Origin: Immersiella caudata
Lineage: Eukaryota > Ascomycota > Sordariomycetes > Sordariales > Lasiosphaeriaceae
Assembly (NCBI GenBank): GCA_030512335.1
Contig: JAULSU010000003.1
Location: 3,472,001-3,536,000, forward strand
Length of the DNA stretch: 64,000 nucleotides
Reading direction: 5' to 3'
Part shown: positions 10,847 through 22,357 of the stretch, piece by piece
Layout of the letters: every line of letters begins with the position of its first letter
Numbering within the stretch: position 1 is the stretch's first letter
The notes under the pieces: model-generated
Databases searched by the model: none
What the model was told of the DNA's origin: nothing
What the model saw: only the letters and a program-made list of their open reading frames with translations
Translations under genes and position numbers: made by a program

Positions 10847-12747
10847 CTACTGCCCTTCAGTCTTCAGACCCGAATAACGCACGCACAGACGGTCCTTGAA
10901 ATGCGCATGCCTGATGCCGTGGGGCCTCTGCTGAGCAAAATGCTCGATAGCAGCTATCGGGGTATAGCCGCATCGCTCAACAAGGTAGCTGACGATGAGG
11001 AAGCCTGTACGGTTGAAGCCGTAGTGGCAGTGAACTCCGATCATCGAACTTTCACATTGTCTTTCCTTTTGTGCCGCTCGGATTTTGTCCACGAGTTCGA
11101 TGAAACCCTTGACCTCGATGTCCGTGGGGGGCACCTTGGACACGGTAGGGAACTTGTGGTACCTGATACCGGCAGCTTCCAGTCCAGCTGGGTTATAAAC
11201 AGGATTGTCGTGTGAGATGTCAATAACGTCTCGTATAATCTCGCCCCAATTGCGTACAAACTCGCGTGGGCAATGCACTTCGTCCACCTCCCGGAGCGTT
11301 TTGATCGCGTGGAAGACACCCCCAATCTCCATTGAGACGGGGTTTACGCTCTTCCACTTTTCAAGATTCTTCACGTCCCATTTGCCGTCACGGCAAAGAT
11401 ACTGCAACTGCCAAGCAAGGTCCAGACGGCCTGTGACCTTCTGGGCAAGAAAGTCCGAGATCAGGCCGGCGAGAATTGGCACTGTTGACGGCGTGTAAAG
11501 AAGTGCGTGTGTTGCAGGCTTGGGAAGGATCCTTTTCCGCATCGATTTCGTTGGGACGAGTGAAAGTGGCGGAACATGCTGCGTAAGCTCTCCAGGAGTG
11601 ACTGGATTCGAGCTCTCCCCGCTGTAGGTTGGAATCTTATCCCTATAGAAGGATTCAGCCCGAATATCCGAGACACTCTTAGGAAGATCTCCGGGCAGAG
11701 AAGCGTAGTCGTGAGGGGATGATTCGGTGTCGTTTTCCGCCGATGCACTCTCTTCTGATGCATTCTCTGCCGATGAGTTGTTTGCCGATGTGTTCTCCAC
11801 CAAGAATTCTCTTACCGCTGCATTCTCACGCGTTACTGGTGCAATGCTGGCTGCTGTTTGTTGTGCCATGACAAGAAGGCTGGTGACAAGGTCGGATCCC
11901 GCGATTTTGTCAACCTCCTCGGGCGGGCAGACATTGTCGTCTTCTCCTCCAATCAAAAATACCGGCATATTCAGTCGTGACCAAACATCTTCCCCTGGCA
12001 TGCCACCCTCAACACGGCCATTGCGCCATGTTGGAAGCGAGCCCCAGGCCATACGCCGAAAGACCGGCGTCCTGCTTTGGCAGTTATACAGATGCTGCAA
12101 TCGTTTCACCTCTGGGTCGGCATCTGCCCCAACGAAACGACGCACACTTGGGCTCTCGGGGCCTCCGCGGCGATCCCAGGCTCTCCAGAGGTTGAAGATG
12201 AATTCCGGAATGCTTAACAGCGCCCTGAATCGTCGAGTCTCCTTTTCTGAATGTGGTCCAGCCTTAGGGCATACAGCGACTAACCCAAGAACCTGTTTAC
12301 TAAGAATCTGGAATCGAGTTTCAACTCTTGGGGCTGCCACAAGGGCAGCAAGCGAAGCTCCCAGGCTGTGCCCGATGAGTACAACACCCTGATTACTTTC
12401 GCGATAGCTCTCGATAATGGTCTCGAGAAGTTCCGCCAGAGCGTCGATGTCGTAGGCATTCCATGAAGTGTTGGAATATTCAGAAACGCCACATCCCGGA
12501 AGATCAACCGCCAGACAGGGCGCAATAGGGGTAAGGCTGGTTAAAAGTGAGGTAAACTGCGCCACAGAACCACCAAGCCCGTGTACGAAAACAAGCAGGG
12601 GAATCTTCGCAGGCTCCTGGGGAAGCTTGTCTGCCTGAGGGTGTTGACGAAAGAAGACCCGCACGCCATTGTAAGTTGCTCGGGAAGTACTAAACGACTT
12701 TACTTCCGAATTTCGTTCCAAAAGTGGGGAATCTGTCGCTTTCGCAT
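10847..12747 (-). CDS. Alpha/beta-hydrolase fused to an RNA-triphosphatase-like cysteine phosphatase; 5' exon unresolved
   Basis: One open frame of over 620 residues. Numbering from the codon at 12721, the N-terminal half is an alpha/beta-hydrolase: oxyanion segment VFVHGLGGS at 45-52, nucleophile elbow GHSLGAS with Ser119, and a late acidic segment VFLIGGEDDNVCP. A Ser/Glu-rich linker follows (about 315-350). The C-terminal domain has the cysteine phosphatase loop HCHYGFNRTGF (Cys565, Arg571) followed by HFAQQRPHGI. This is closer to the RNA 5'-triphosphatase domain of metazoan capping enzyme and DUSP11/PIR1 (HCTHGFNRTGF) than to classic dual-specificity phosphatases. No in-frame ATG exists at the start of the frame, and a stop lies just upstream. 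A strong acceptor (CTAAC then CATTAG) at 12748 indicates one or more 5' exons, whose junction I could not settle. The fusion itself is read from one uninterrupted frame. Confidence 0.75.
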
Positions 12748-13755
12748 CTAATGAGATTTGTTAGGATACTGCTTTGCTCCCTGTGAATGCATGGGGCAAC
12801 TTGCCGTACAGGGAGGCCATTCGGCGCTGATACAGGAAGAGCGCAAGACCTGCGCCTGTAACCAAAAAAATCGGCAGCAATCGATGCGCTATGACTGACT
12901 GTGAGCGATATGAATTCATTTTGAGCAGAGCAGAGATGGCCAAGAGAGGCTGTATGAAACGCACAACCGCACACTGGCCGTGAAAAGGCAGAATCTCGAT
13001 GGCGCAAGAGTTTGGTAACACAAGGCGCCGAGTATCAGAGAGAGAGATCTTAACGTACATCAGGTAGGTATGAGTCGACAACGCCGATCGCACTACTCTG
13101 AAAAGCAGAAAGCTTGGCCCACAGAGAGGTAACGCTGCCCAACGCAGCTCCTTATTTCCAAACTTCTACCTGCGTGGATCGTGGCCGGTGGTTCGTGTCG
13201 GCCGTGGATTGGTTTCGAAAACAGTCATATGAAGACGTGAGATGACGATTTTGGTTGGGGAGCCTTCCCTCTGCTGGGGCGCATCCGATAGGAAATTCGG
13301 TCAATTGCTCAATCAATCTGGGCGCAAAATTGGTATTTGCCTGAGAATAATCGAAGCAAGCATCGGAAACTGTGAAATGGGAACAAATTCTTTGAACAAC
13401 AGCAACTATCCAGATTGCGACAACAGAACGGAAAAGCCTTGCTCAAATCTCATCTCGCTGCTTCGGCTGAGGTCACTACTCGAACAGGGATCTGCTGCCG
13501 CGATGATCGTCATCGTGGGAAAACCGACCACGGCTATTGGTTTATTCGTACCGAATAGACGGCATATGTAATTATCCGTTCGCAGTGTTGCTTGCTGTGG
13601 CCCACGTCGCTTGCGTGCGTTCCTGCCTGCCGGGGACATATCGTTATCTTATCAGGTGTGGCTGATGCTGTACGCGACGCACCTAAAATTGGCGTTCCGA
13701 CATCATAACCGTGCGGCTGGCAAGACACCGCGAACTTCCACCTCAGCAAACAGCC
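12748..13755. other. Divergent intergenic region holding the unresolved 5' exon(s) of the hydrolase-phosphatase gene
   Basis: About 1 kb between the hydrolase-phosphatase body and the NSRP1-like start. On the minus strand 12919-12761 is a 52-codon ORF with a transmembrane-like stretch (LLPIFLVTGAGLALFLY). It could be a 5' exon or a chance small ORF, since available donors do not join it in the required phase. A T-rich acceptor-like sequence (TTTTTTTGGTTACAG) also lies here on the minus strand near 12855-12870. Nothing else was recognised. Confidence 0.4.
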
Positions 13756-14997
13756 ATGAGCAAACCAGCATTTTCCTTCGGCCTGAAAAAAGCAGGACCA
13801 GCCAAACCCGCGCCAGCCAAAAGAAAACCCACCACGTTCGGCGACGCATCCGACGATGACGACGACCAGCTGTCACGAAAGCTAGGCACTAACAACAATG
13901 CTATGGCCATCTCCGAGCTAGACGCCTTCGACTCGTCCCTTAGAGATACGACCACACCTGTTGAGAAACCGAATTCAAAACTCCGCGCTGGCGCACCTCC
14001 ACCTCCCCCTCCCACAAAGGCAAAAGCAAAAGCTCAAAGCCCAGCTCTGTTCGGCGACCTCTCGAGTGCGCTCGAGTCGCGTAAATACGCAGATGCAGTT
14101 GAGGGTGCCGACCCATCTATTTATGATTATGATGGCGTATATGATTCGCTGAAGGCCGCGGCGCATGCGAGCAAGAAGGCTGAAGAGGAAGATACAACGG
14201 CGGAGAAGAAGCCGCGGTACTTTGACGCGCTGCAGCGAGCGGCTGACGTGCGAGAGCGCGACAGGCAAATTGCTGAGGAGAAACGGCTCAAGCGGGAGCG
14301 CGATGCAGAGGGAGAGGAGTTTGCGGACAAAGAGAAGTTCGTAACGGAGGCGTATAAGCGACAGCAGAAGGAAAATCGGCGGCTAGAAGAGGAGGAGAAG
14401 CTGCAGGAGGAGGCAGAGGCGAAAAAGAACAAGAATAGGGGCTTGGCTGATTTTTACAAGCAGATGCTGGATAAGGGAGAAGAGAAACACGCTGCAATGG
14501 TGAAAGCTGTTGAGGAGGGGAAGGGGAAGGAGGTGAATGGGGGAAAGGATGATGGCGAGAAGGAGAAGACGGCGACAGACAGAGCGAGGGAAATCAATGC
14601 AATGGGTGGGAATATTATCATCAATGATGATGGTGAGGTTGTGGACAAGAGGCAGCTTCTGAAGGGTGGGCTGAACGTGACGGCCAAGAAGAAAGCGGAG
14701 GTCCAAAAGGATAAGTCACGTCAGACAGCGCATGGAACGAGTACCGCTGGCATCCCCAGCAGAGGAATTTTCAAATCAGGTGGGAAGAATGCTATGCGCG
14801 AGCGGCAGACCCGCATGCTGGAGGCTCAGCTCGAGGAGACATTGAAACGCTCGAGGGAAGAGGAGGAGCAAGAACAGGCCAAGGTCGAGATGGTGGCCAA
14901 GAGCAGAAAGACCGAGGCGGATATATCGAGTGCCAAGGAGCGGTATCTCGCAAGAAAGCGAGCAGCAGAAGAGGCCAAAAAGAATGCCACACAGTGA
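13756..14997 (+). CDS. NSRP1/CCDC55-like coiled-coil protein (DUF2040)
   Basis: Single exon, 413 residues. The start MSKPAFSFGLKK is typical of fungal members of the nuclear speckle splicing regulatory protein 1 family. An in-frame Met 15 codons upstream would add a non-conserved extension. After a disordered N-terminus, the conserved block spans roughly residues 115-230: YDYDGVYDSLK, KPRYFDALQRAADVRERDR and EFADKEKFVTEAYKRQ, then a charged Lys/Glu-rich coiled coil including NRGLADFYKQMLDKGE. Basic C-terminal segments fit nuclear location. Human NSRP1 affects splice-site choice; the role in fungi is inferred only from homology. Confidence 0.8.
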   Translation: MSKPAFSFGLKKAGPAKPAPAKRKPTTFGDASDDDDDQLSRKLGTNNNAMAISELDAFDSSLRDTTTPVEKPNSKLRAGAPPPPPPTKAKAKAQSPALFGDLSSALESRKYADAVEGADPSIYDYDGVYDSLKAAAHASKKAEEEDTTAEKKPRYFDALQRAADVRERDRQIAEEKRLKRERDAEGEEFADKEKFVTEAYKRQQKENRRLEEEEKLQEEAEAKKNKNRGLADFYKQMLDKGEEKHAAMVKAVEEGKGKEVNGGKDDGEKEKTATDRAREINAMGGNIIINDDGEVVDKRQLLKGGLNVTAKKKAEVQKDKSRQTAHGTSTAGIPSRGIFKSGGKNAMRERQTRMLEAQLEETLKRSREEEEQEQAKVEMVAKSRKTEADISSAKERYLARKRAAEEAKKNATQ

Positions 14998-15248
14998 CGG
15001 AAGTGAGATATCTTTGCCAATTGATACCCCAGGACCGGCATATTTTCGCCTTGGTCCATACTTGTACATTGCCGTTGGGCTGCCATGATATACAGAGCTG
15101 CAAGCAGCCCTCCGAGTCTTCCCCTATAATACATGTGCTGGTGCATTTGGATCGGTGGCGAATCAAGAGTGCCTGAGAACCACGAAGTCAGAATATCTAC
15201 GCCTCGCGCCGTCGTGGTGAAAACGGCGCGTGTGCGCCAACCCCCATA

Positions 15249-15577
15249 TTATGCCGAGAAGCTGGTGCCAGACTCCGCTTGTAACCTCTGAATGAGGGTC
15301 TGGTTGACCTTGTTCCATGCGTTGATGTACTTCTCCATGCACAGAGAAGCACAGGTTGTCTCGCTGCTCGACATGCTGGACCCAGGCTTTGGCACACACT
15401 TATCGAAGCAGTGCTCATTTGCCCTCTATTTGCGTGTTAGACTTGTGGAATCGCGGCGCCATAACGGCGGACCAACCGGTAGTGATAACGTGCCTCGAAC
15501 AGTTGACGCGAATTGTTGGTGTTGCTCTCCACCAGTACCTGACGGATAATGGCCTTCTTAACAGCGTCGGAGTCCAT
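15249..15577 (-). CDS. TIM13: Mitochondrial intermembrane-space chaperone Tim13
   Basis: Small TIM chaperone that, with Tim8, guides hydrophobic precursors across the intermembrane space. Two exons (15577-15494 and 15425-15249) give 86 residues. The start MDSDAVKKAIIRQ matches Tim13. The twin CX3C motifs are CFDKC (Cys34, Cys38) and CASLC (Cys53, Cys57), spaced 14 residues apart, followed by MEKYINAWNKVNQ. The intron appears to be of the rare GC-AG type: GAG|GCACGT at the 5' side and CTAAC...AAATAG at the 3' side, 68 bp. This choice keeps the family length exactly (LFE-RA-NEHCFDKC). GT alternatives either shorten or extend the helix. Confidence 0.85.
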
Positions 15578-16005
15578 GATTTCGATTGGATTGGGAAAAC
15601 TCAAAGAGGGGGTGCGTCTTGATTCTGGAGTTGTCCGGCAGCAGTTTGTTCCCGTTGGAAAATATTGCTGAACGCAGGTTGTGGCGCGGACGCCAAGCTG
15701 AGGCTGGAGCTACCACTGCAGGGGGGAGCTGAGCGACAGGGGTCCTTGCCACTCCAGCTTCTAGCCGCACAGGCCCTTTCCTTGGACCGAAAAGGCCACC
15801 TGGGCAGCACGCGGGTCTGAAAAGCATCAACATTTCTCGGCCCAGCTCCGACGACCATCACCACCCACGCTCGTTCGGACGTCTTGTTCTCTCTAATTTT
15901 CTTTAACCCTTCAATTGGCGGACCCGGAACTCCGCCTCCGCGAACGAGTTTTATTTCGATTCCTGCGCTCAAAGACCGAGCCGTTGCGACGGCGCCGGGG
16001 ACATC
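15578..16005. promoter_or_regulatory. Divergent promoter region, TIM13 / VIP36-like gene
   Basis: 428 bp between divergent starts. It is pyrimidine-rich toward the lectin gene start, as expected of a fungal promoter and leader. No specific site is named. Confidence 0.35.
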
Positions 16006-17148
16006 ATGTTGCTGACGTCGACTCTATCAGCCTTGTGGCTGGCCACGTTTGCTTGGGGTGCGGTGCAACAAGATGAAGATGGCACAGTCAAGAGCATAGG
16101 GGTATGGTTTTCTCAACCTGTGACAACTATGTAAAAGGACGGCTGTCGCTAATGTTACACTCTAGTTGAGGACACACACCCTCGTACAGGTGCGCAACGG
16201 ATTCGACAAGCGCTCTGACTCCAGGTGAAGCTAACATCTGCGGCGCTTACAGCCCTATCTCGACTCCGACATGCAAAGTCGCTGGTATGACTTTGGCGGC
16301 GACACTATTGTTCGCACAGATCAGTATGGACACCCCCTGAACGGTTCGCTGCTAGCTGGAACTAGTTGCTAATGGGGTAAATCTACTGCAGGTATATTCG
16401 CTTGACTTCGGACCACCCGTCCCAGACTGGATGGCTATTCTCCAGGGTGCCCCTCACGGCAACAAACTGGGAGATCGAGGTGGAATTCAAGATCCACGGA
16501 AAGAATCAGTTGTACGGCGATGGCTTCGCCATGTGGCTCACCAGGGAGCGCGCGAAGTCTGGCCCGGTATTTGGAAGCGCGGATCGTTTTGAAGGTCTGG
16601 GCATCTTCTTCGACACATACAAGAACAACCGACCCGGGGTGGTCTTCCCCTACGTCATGGCTATGGTCGGCGACGGCAAGACTTCCTACGACAAGGACAC
16701 GGACGGCAAGGCCACCGAGTTCGCGGGCTGCTCTGCCAGGGGTATCCGCCACGCCAGCAACCCGACCAAGTTCCGTTTGACGTACTTCCAGGACAAGTAC
16801 CTCAAGCTGGAACTGATGTACAAGTCCGAGGACGAATGGACCCTCTGCTTCGAGACGAACGAGCCGCCCGCCATTCCGCAGGTTGCATACCTCGGCTTTA
16901 GCGCCGAGACCGGCGAGCTGAGCGACAACCACGACATTATTTCTATCAACGCCAAGAACCTGTACACGACTCAGCCTACTGGCAAGCCCACACCTGGGAG
17001 TGGCAGAGGAAAGAAGGCGGCTATCCAGGAGGGTGGAAGCAGTTGGACCTGGTTCTTCTTCAAGATCTTCTTGTTCTGTGGTGTGGTAGGCGGCAGTTAC
17101 GTCGGATATACCGCCTGGCGGGCAAACAGCAAGCGACACCGGTACTGA
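16006..17148 (+). CDS. L-type lectin cargo receptor (VIP36/VIPL-like)
   Basis: Type I membrane lectin of the early secretory pathway binding high-mannose glycoproteins. Exons 16006-16101, 16166-16189, 16253-16323 and 16392-17148 give 315 residues. There is a signal peptide (hydrophobic residues about 4-20). The luminal L-type lectin domain contains DMQSRWYDFGGDTIVR, GWLFSRVPLTATNWEIEVEF, GDGFAMWLT (Asp of the metal/sugar site), GLGIFFDTYKNN and YLGFSAETGELSDNHDI. A transmembrane helix lies near residues 282-306 and a short basic tail ends KRHRY. Exon 2 is only 24 bp (LRTHTLVQ) but is needed to rebuild the family's conserved start of the lectin domain. ER exit or retrieval signals in the tail are not of the classic KKxx form. 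Confidence 0.88.
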
Positions 17149-19638
17149 ACGGTAACCAGATGGGTCGAGAATGAGCTATATGAAGGATGTTGGAACAAGA
17201 CCACTCGTACATACAATTTTCTGCATGGCGCGGAAAGGGCATGGAATTTTCTTATGTTTTTTTCTTGGGAAGAGACTGGAGGCTGCTGAGGTAAATCCTC
17301 CAATTTATTGTAACGGTGAAACGAGTTCCTCCGTGTATCAATAATCCTGGGGGAGTCCCGAAAAGCAAGGAGGGGTTAGGGCGTCCCCATCAATGACTAC
17401 TTCAGTTACGATATTCCGGCCAATAAACGCGCTTCCAGTCCTTGGCTGGAAAAGCCAATGTCGTCGGCATTTTGCGCGATTCTCTTCTACAATCCAAGAT
17501 TGGACTATACTTGTTAGCTCGATACCTAGGCCGAGACCAGACAGGGCCTTCCAGCATATCAGACTGACCATGAATGGCGTCCATCAGGGCTTTGTTACCT
17601 ATAAAGCAACCCTGTAAGGAACCAGACAAGGCGTTGTTAAAAATGTGAATAGGTGTTCGAGGAATTTCTTATACCATCTACACCGAAACCCGAGGCCTGT
17701 TGAGAATGCAAGGAGGTGAGGGCTCCTTTTGATCGAGCGAGTAGTAATGATGCCAGACCAATTTCTCCCACCGCGTGTCACCGAGGGCGCGTTGTAGGTT
17801 ATAACGAGTGGCCACCATAAGTATAGGTCTAACAATAACAGTGTTGGATTGTATGCTCAGCATTCACTGCCTAGCAACCCGCGATCCAAAGACTAAGGTA
17901 GGCGGTCCCCATCCCGTCACATCCACGGGGCGCGAATTATACCTAACTGGGTACAACCTAGATGGAGGTACCTTCTGCCATTGCGCAAGAGGAGTGGTCC
18001 GGGCACATGGCCGGAGAATGTGTCGCAAGTGAAAGCTCCAACTGACCTGATCTCTGTGAGGCATTGAAGCGCTAAGATAGCAGTATATCGACTCAGAAAA
18101 CAGAGCGCTTAACGACTCGTATCAGGCCAAACCCGGCAGCCATTTCGACGGCACTCATTACACGCGGCATGACGCCTCGATTGCCCATGGCTTATCTCGA
18201 CATTGGCGCTCGAGGGGCATCTTTCGAACCTAACCCCACTGACGAGTCGAAGTGATTGGACGTCCGATGCAATGACGATGCGCGGCTTTCCTTCGGCAGA
18301 AGCCCGATCCCTGCGGGGAGGAGACCCCACCATCAATTCAAACCCCTCGCTTGCACTTGCTGGGAGCTGGGTTTGCTAGGATCCGCTCCCCCAAGCGCCA
18401 GTCAAAAACCAAACCTTGGGATTCTCTCCGATTCCAATGACGGGTTACGGCACGCTCCGGGCTCCCGGCGCGCGTCAATTGACTCGTACAGGCTGGCTCC
18501 TGAGGCCCCGACGATCAGGGTACGGTCGGCATCAAAATAAAGATGCAATGTGTTTGAGGTTGAAAACCCAAGGGGGCTGACAGAGCACAAAGTCCAAGCG
18601 AAAGCGCATTCCCCTCTTCCTTGTTCTCCCTCTCAAAAGCAATGCGGTGCAGCCTCAGAAGCAGCAAGGCGAGACAAGGAAGGGCAAAGCCCCACTTCGA
18701 TGCCCACGATCTGACCTGATCCGCCCCCTCTTCCCGCTCCACGAAGCAGCGACCCAGCAACAGGGCTGCCCCCCATACCTCCCACTCATAATCCTTACCT
18801 GCCACCACCAGCTATCCTGGCCGTTCTGTGCAGCAAACCTTGACTTAGATTGTGCGCCCCCGTCAAGCCCGGCCATTGCACCTCCTCCTGCTGCTCCAAC
18901 TCTCGCAGCTCCGGGCTCCCGCATTCTTGCTCTTGCCGTCGCCCTTGCGCCGCACCAGCCCTTTCGTCGTACCTCGTCGTCGTCGCTATCACCACCGTTA
19001 CCGTCGCCCTCTTCCTAGCGTCTGCAGCTACGCTGTCGAGTCTTGTGCTCCCGCACTGTAGAGCAGCCCGCGAGCCGCAAAACCACATCGGCATCTGCCC
19101 CGCCGCAATCGTCTGATTCCTGGGACAAAAGCAAGTTGCAAAGGGTACAAAAAACACGAAGCGTGGCCATTCGGACTGCTTGCCCTGGCCCTACCCTCCC
19201 TGCTGGCATTCAACAAACTATCGACAAAGTAACTCCGCTCCGTGTTACGCGGCGATCCAACAGTTGATAGGAACCTCAAAAGCTTCAAGATTGCTTGTCA
19301 CATATCACACTGTGCCGCCTTTGACCGCCTGGCATCCGCCCTCGATTTGCGACCGCCTGTTTCCAGCTTTGAGCTCCCGGTTTCAAGGTGCCCGCCACGC
19401 CCGTCTGCCCCAGGCGACTGCGTTGATTTCGCGGCATCCGGCGCGCTCCCACCCTCCGCTGGTGTCGCTTCCCACGGCTTGCCGAGCATCGCGGTCTAGT
19501 AGCTTTTGCTAATTGGCCTGCCAATTGATTGCCGTGCAGCTTTCCTCCCACCCGCTGGCTCCGTTCCCCATTCCGGGTTGTGCCCTATCCAATTAGACGG
19601 TCCCAGTCTCGCTCGGCTATCTCGAAGAGACGTCCTTG
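17149..19638. other. Long intergenic region and 5' leader of the PKA gene
   Basis: 2.5 kb without a convincing gene. From about 18.6 kb onward the + strand is C/T-rich with many short AUG-started frames, fitting a long leader of the PKA catalytic gene; several upstream ORFs there could dampen translation. The open frames in 17.4-18.5 kb show no recognisable domain. Confidence 0.5.
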
Positions 19639-21395
19639 ATGCCTACCTTACCTGGCTTCCTTACGCTGAAGAAGAAGAAGACGAGGGAAGGGAACACGGA
19701 CTCGTCGCCGCCCAGCAACCCGACGAGCCCCGTCACGCCAACTGCAGCCAAGGCCTTTGAACAGCAGGCTGTCCCATTGCCCGCTCCGCTGCCCCTCACA
19801 GCGCAGGCGCAGTCCCTTGCTGCTGCCGTGGGTAGACAGGACATCCAGCCCCAAGCGGCTGACCCAAACGTCATGAATACTTTACCAGTCCAGCAAGCCT
19901 TTTCGCCTCCTCAGCATACCCCTTCGCCGGGGACGGAGCCGCAACAAAACCTCCCGCACATATCAAACCTAATCAACCCTCCTCAGCACGAAGCGAACTC
20001 GCCATATATGCAGCAATACGCACGACCTCCCGTCGAGGGAGGCCAAGGTTGGCCGCAACCTGGAACATCGCAACAACATCAGCAATTGCAACAACAACAC
20101 CAGGGGCAGATACCCGGCGGGGCGGTCCCAGCACAACAACAACAACAACAGCAGCAGATGTACCACCAGCACCACCAGATGCAGGGGCAACCTCAGTATT
20201 TGCAAACCCAAGCACAACACAACCAGCAACTGGCCACTCCGATCCAAGAACAGCCTCGGATCACGAAGGGCAAGTATTCCCTCGGGGACTTCGACATCTT
20301 GCGGACTCTTGGGACGGGTAGTTTCGGCAGGGTCCATCTCGTTCGTTCAAAACACAATCAACGGTTCTACGCCGTTAAGGTGTTGAAGAAGGCACAGGTG
20401 GTCAAGATGAAGCAAGTGGAGCATACGAATGACGAGAGACGGATGCTGGGTGAGGTCAAAAATCCTTTTCTCATTACCCTCTGGGGCACATTTCAAGATT
20501 CAAGGAACCTCTACATGGTCATGGATTTCGTGGAGGGTGGCGAGCTTTTTTCGTTGCTGAGGAAATCAGGGGTAAGATGCATCCTTCACGCCCGGGTATG
20601 CTTCGGATGTTAACTTTCGTATCCAGCGTTTTCCCAATCCAGTAGCCAAGTTCTACGCTGCCGAAGTCACCCTGGCCTTGGAATACCTGCACGCCCGGAA
20701 TATCATCTACCGCGATTTGAAGCCAGAGAACCTCCTGTTGGATCGCCACGGCCACTTGAAGATCACCGATTTTGGCTTCGCAAAGCGGGTACCGGACAAA
20801 ACATGGACGTTGTGCGGTACTCCTGATTACCTGGCACCGGAGGTTGTTAGCAACAAGGGTTACAACAAATCGGTTGACTGGTAAGACGCATCTCGACAGT
20901 TCCCCAGGATGAATGCTAACGACCCTGTGGCAGGTGGTCATTAGGAATTCTCATATACGAAATGCTGTGCGGCTACACGCCATTTTGGGATTCCGGGTCT
21001 CCGATTAAAATATATGAGAATATTCTCAGGGGCAAGGTCAAGTATCCTGCGTACATCAACGAGGATGCGAAAGATTTGCTCGAGAAACTCATCACAGCCG
21101 ACCTAACAAAGAGATTGGGAAACCTGTATGGGGGATCTCAGGACGTAAAAGACCACCGGTGGTTTCAAGAGGTCACATGGGATCGTCTGGCGCGGAAAGA
21201 CATTGATCCCCCTTACAGTCCACCTGTGAAAGCAGGGGCCGGCGATGCAAGTCAATTCGACAGGTACCCCGAAGACACCGAGGAGTACGGCCAAACGGGC
21301 CACGACGAGTAAGTTGCACCTAAATCCAAACCACTTTACTATGTATAAATCTTGACTGTTTTGCTAGATACGAACAGCTCTTCACTGATTTCTGA
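19639..21395 (+). CDS. pkaC: cAMP-dependent protein kinase catalytic subunit
   Basis: AGC-family Ser/Thr kinase released by cAMP from its regulatory subunit; controls growth, carbon use and development. Exons 19639-20571, 20627-20880, 20934-21308 and 21368-21395 give 529 residues. The first 210 residues are a Pro/Gln-rich extension (a CAA/CAG run encodes consecutive Gln at 20134-20157), common in filamentous fungal PKA. The kinase core shows [12 protein letters not shown] (Gly loop), YAVKVLKK (catalytic Lys), [43 protein letters not shown] and the C-terminal hydrophobic motif ending LFTDF. The last exon codes only nine residues but supplies that essential FxxF tail; reading through the donor would stop at HDE. 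A preceding TTG is ignored in favour of ATG. Confidence 0.93.
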
Positions 21396-22357
21396 GAAGA
21401 CGGATGACTGCATCCCTTTCGCCTTGTTGTGCAAGCGAGGGGGCGAACATCATAGGGCTAGCCGGAGCTATTGCGGCCAGTTGGCGTACAGTATCAGATG
21501 GCTCACGCGACGATGATAATGACAACAAGTGGACTTGGACGGTGCCGGGAGCAGTGACCTGAGAGCCCGGATGGGTATTGGGGGGCGCGGATGGCAAAAG
21601 CCCCTTCTGGATAGCGCGCGGAAAATACTGCCTTCCTAAGAATAAGACATATACGACATCGTTACTGTCCTCAAGAGCCAATTCTTAGGCCTCCAGTGCG
21701 GACAACTGCGTGAAAACGGCCCTCGCTTTACGGTGCTGCAACCTTGCTGCTGACTTTTAGAGTCCCGTAGGTAACATGCAACAAAGACAATCATTAAGGA
21801 GCCCAGCTGCTGTTGTCAGGACTGAAGAGGCAGGCCCCCGCTCTCAAGCCACACCTTGATTGCCAGCTCCAAGGACCCCCGCACGGTAGTGGGCCCGTTC
21901 CCCGGCCGGGTCCCACCGCTGTCAGCTCTTCAGCGAATTGGGGGCTCGTACAAGGGTCTGGCCTGGATCGATGAAAAAGGTGGGGATCTGACAGGGAAGA
22001 AGCGGGTAGCGGGCGGGATGGGAAAGCACGAGAGGCTGGGGTTCTATTACTGCTTCAAATTTAAAGTGAAAGAAGCCTTTTCTTGCCGTTTTATCTCGGC
22101 TAGTTACCAAGGGGATTGATCTCGTTGAAACCAAACGAACCGACACGAGACGAGGGTTGGGAGAGATTGGCGGATAGGAGGGCTGCGACTGCGATTGCGA
22201 TTTGGAGACTGGATTGAAGCGGGCGATTGGATTGGATTGGACGGGTTGAGCCTTGGTGAGGGTTGGAAGTCTGTGTTATTGAGGCCAGGCGGATACCAAT
22301 TGGTGAGACGACGGAGAGGGAAAGAGTTTGGAAGGGAACGACAAACGACGAGCAACG
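21396..22357. other. Intergenic region between PKA and CorA-like genes
   Basis: 962 bp holding the 3' end of PKA and the promoter of the CorA-like gene. The stretch 22150-22330 is purine-rich on the + strand with repeated GATTGG/GATTGGATT words (CCAAT on the minus strand near 22225-22240). No gene was recognised. Confidence 0.45.

Noticed and set aside
12761..12919. Small 52-codon minus-strand ORF with a membrane-like stretch as the first exon of the hydrolase-phosphatase
   Set aside because: Good donors in it are in the wrong phase for the CATTAG acceptor, so it cannot be joined with confidence; kept only as a note in the intergenic entry.
18181..18240. TTCGAACC sequence resembling a tRNA T-loop
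   Set aside because: The flanking five bases on each side do not pair and there is no A box or acceptor stem at the right distances.
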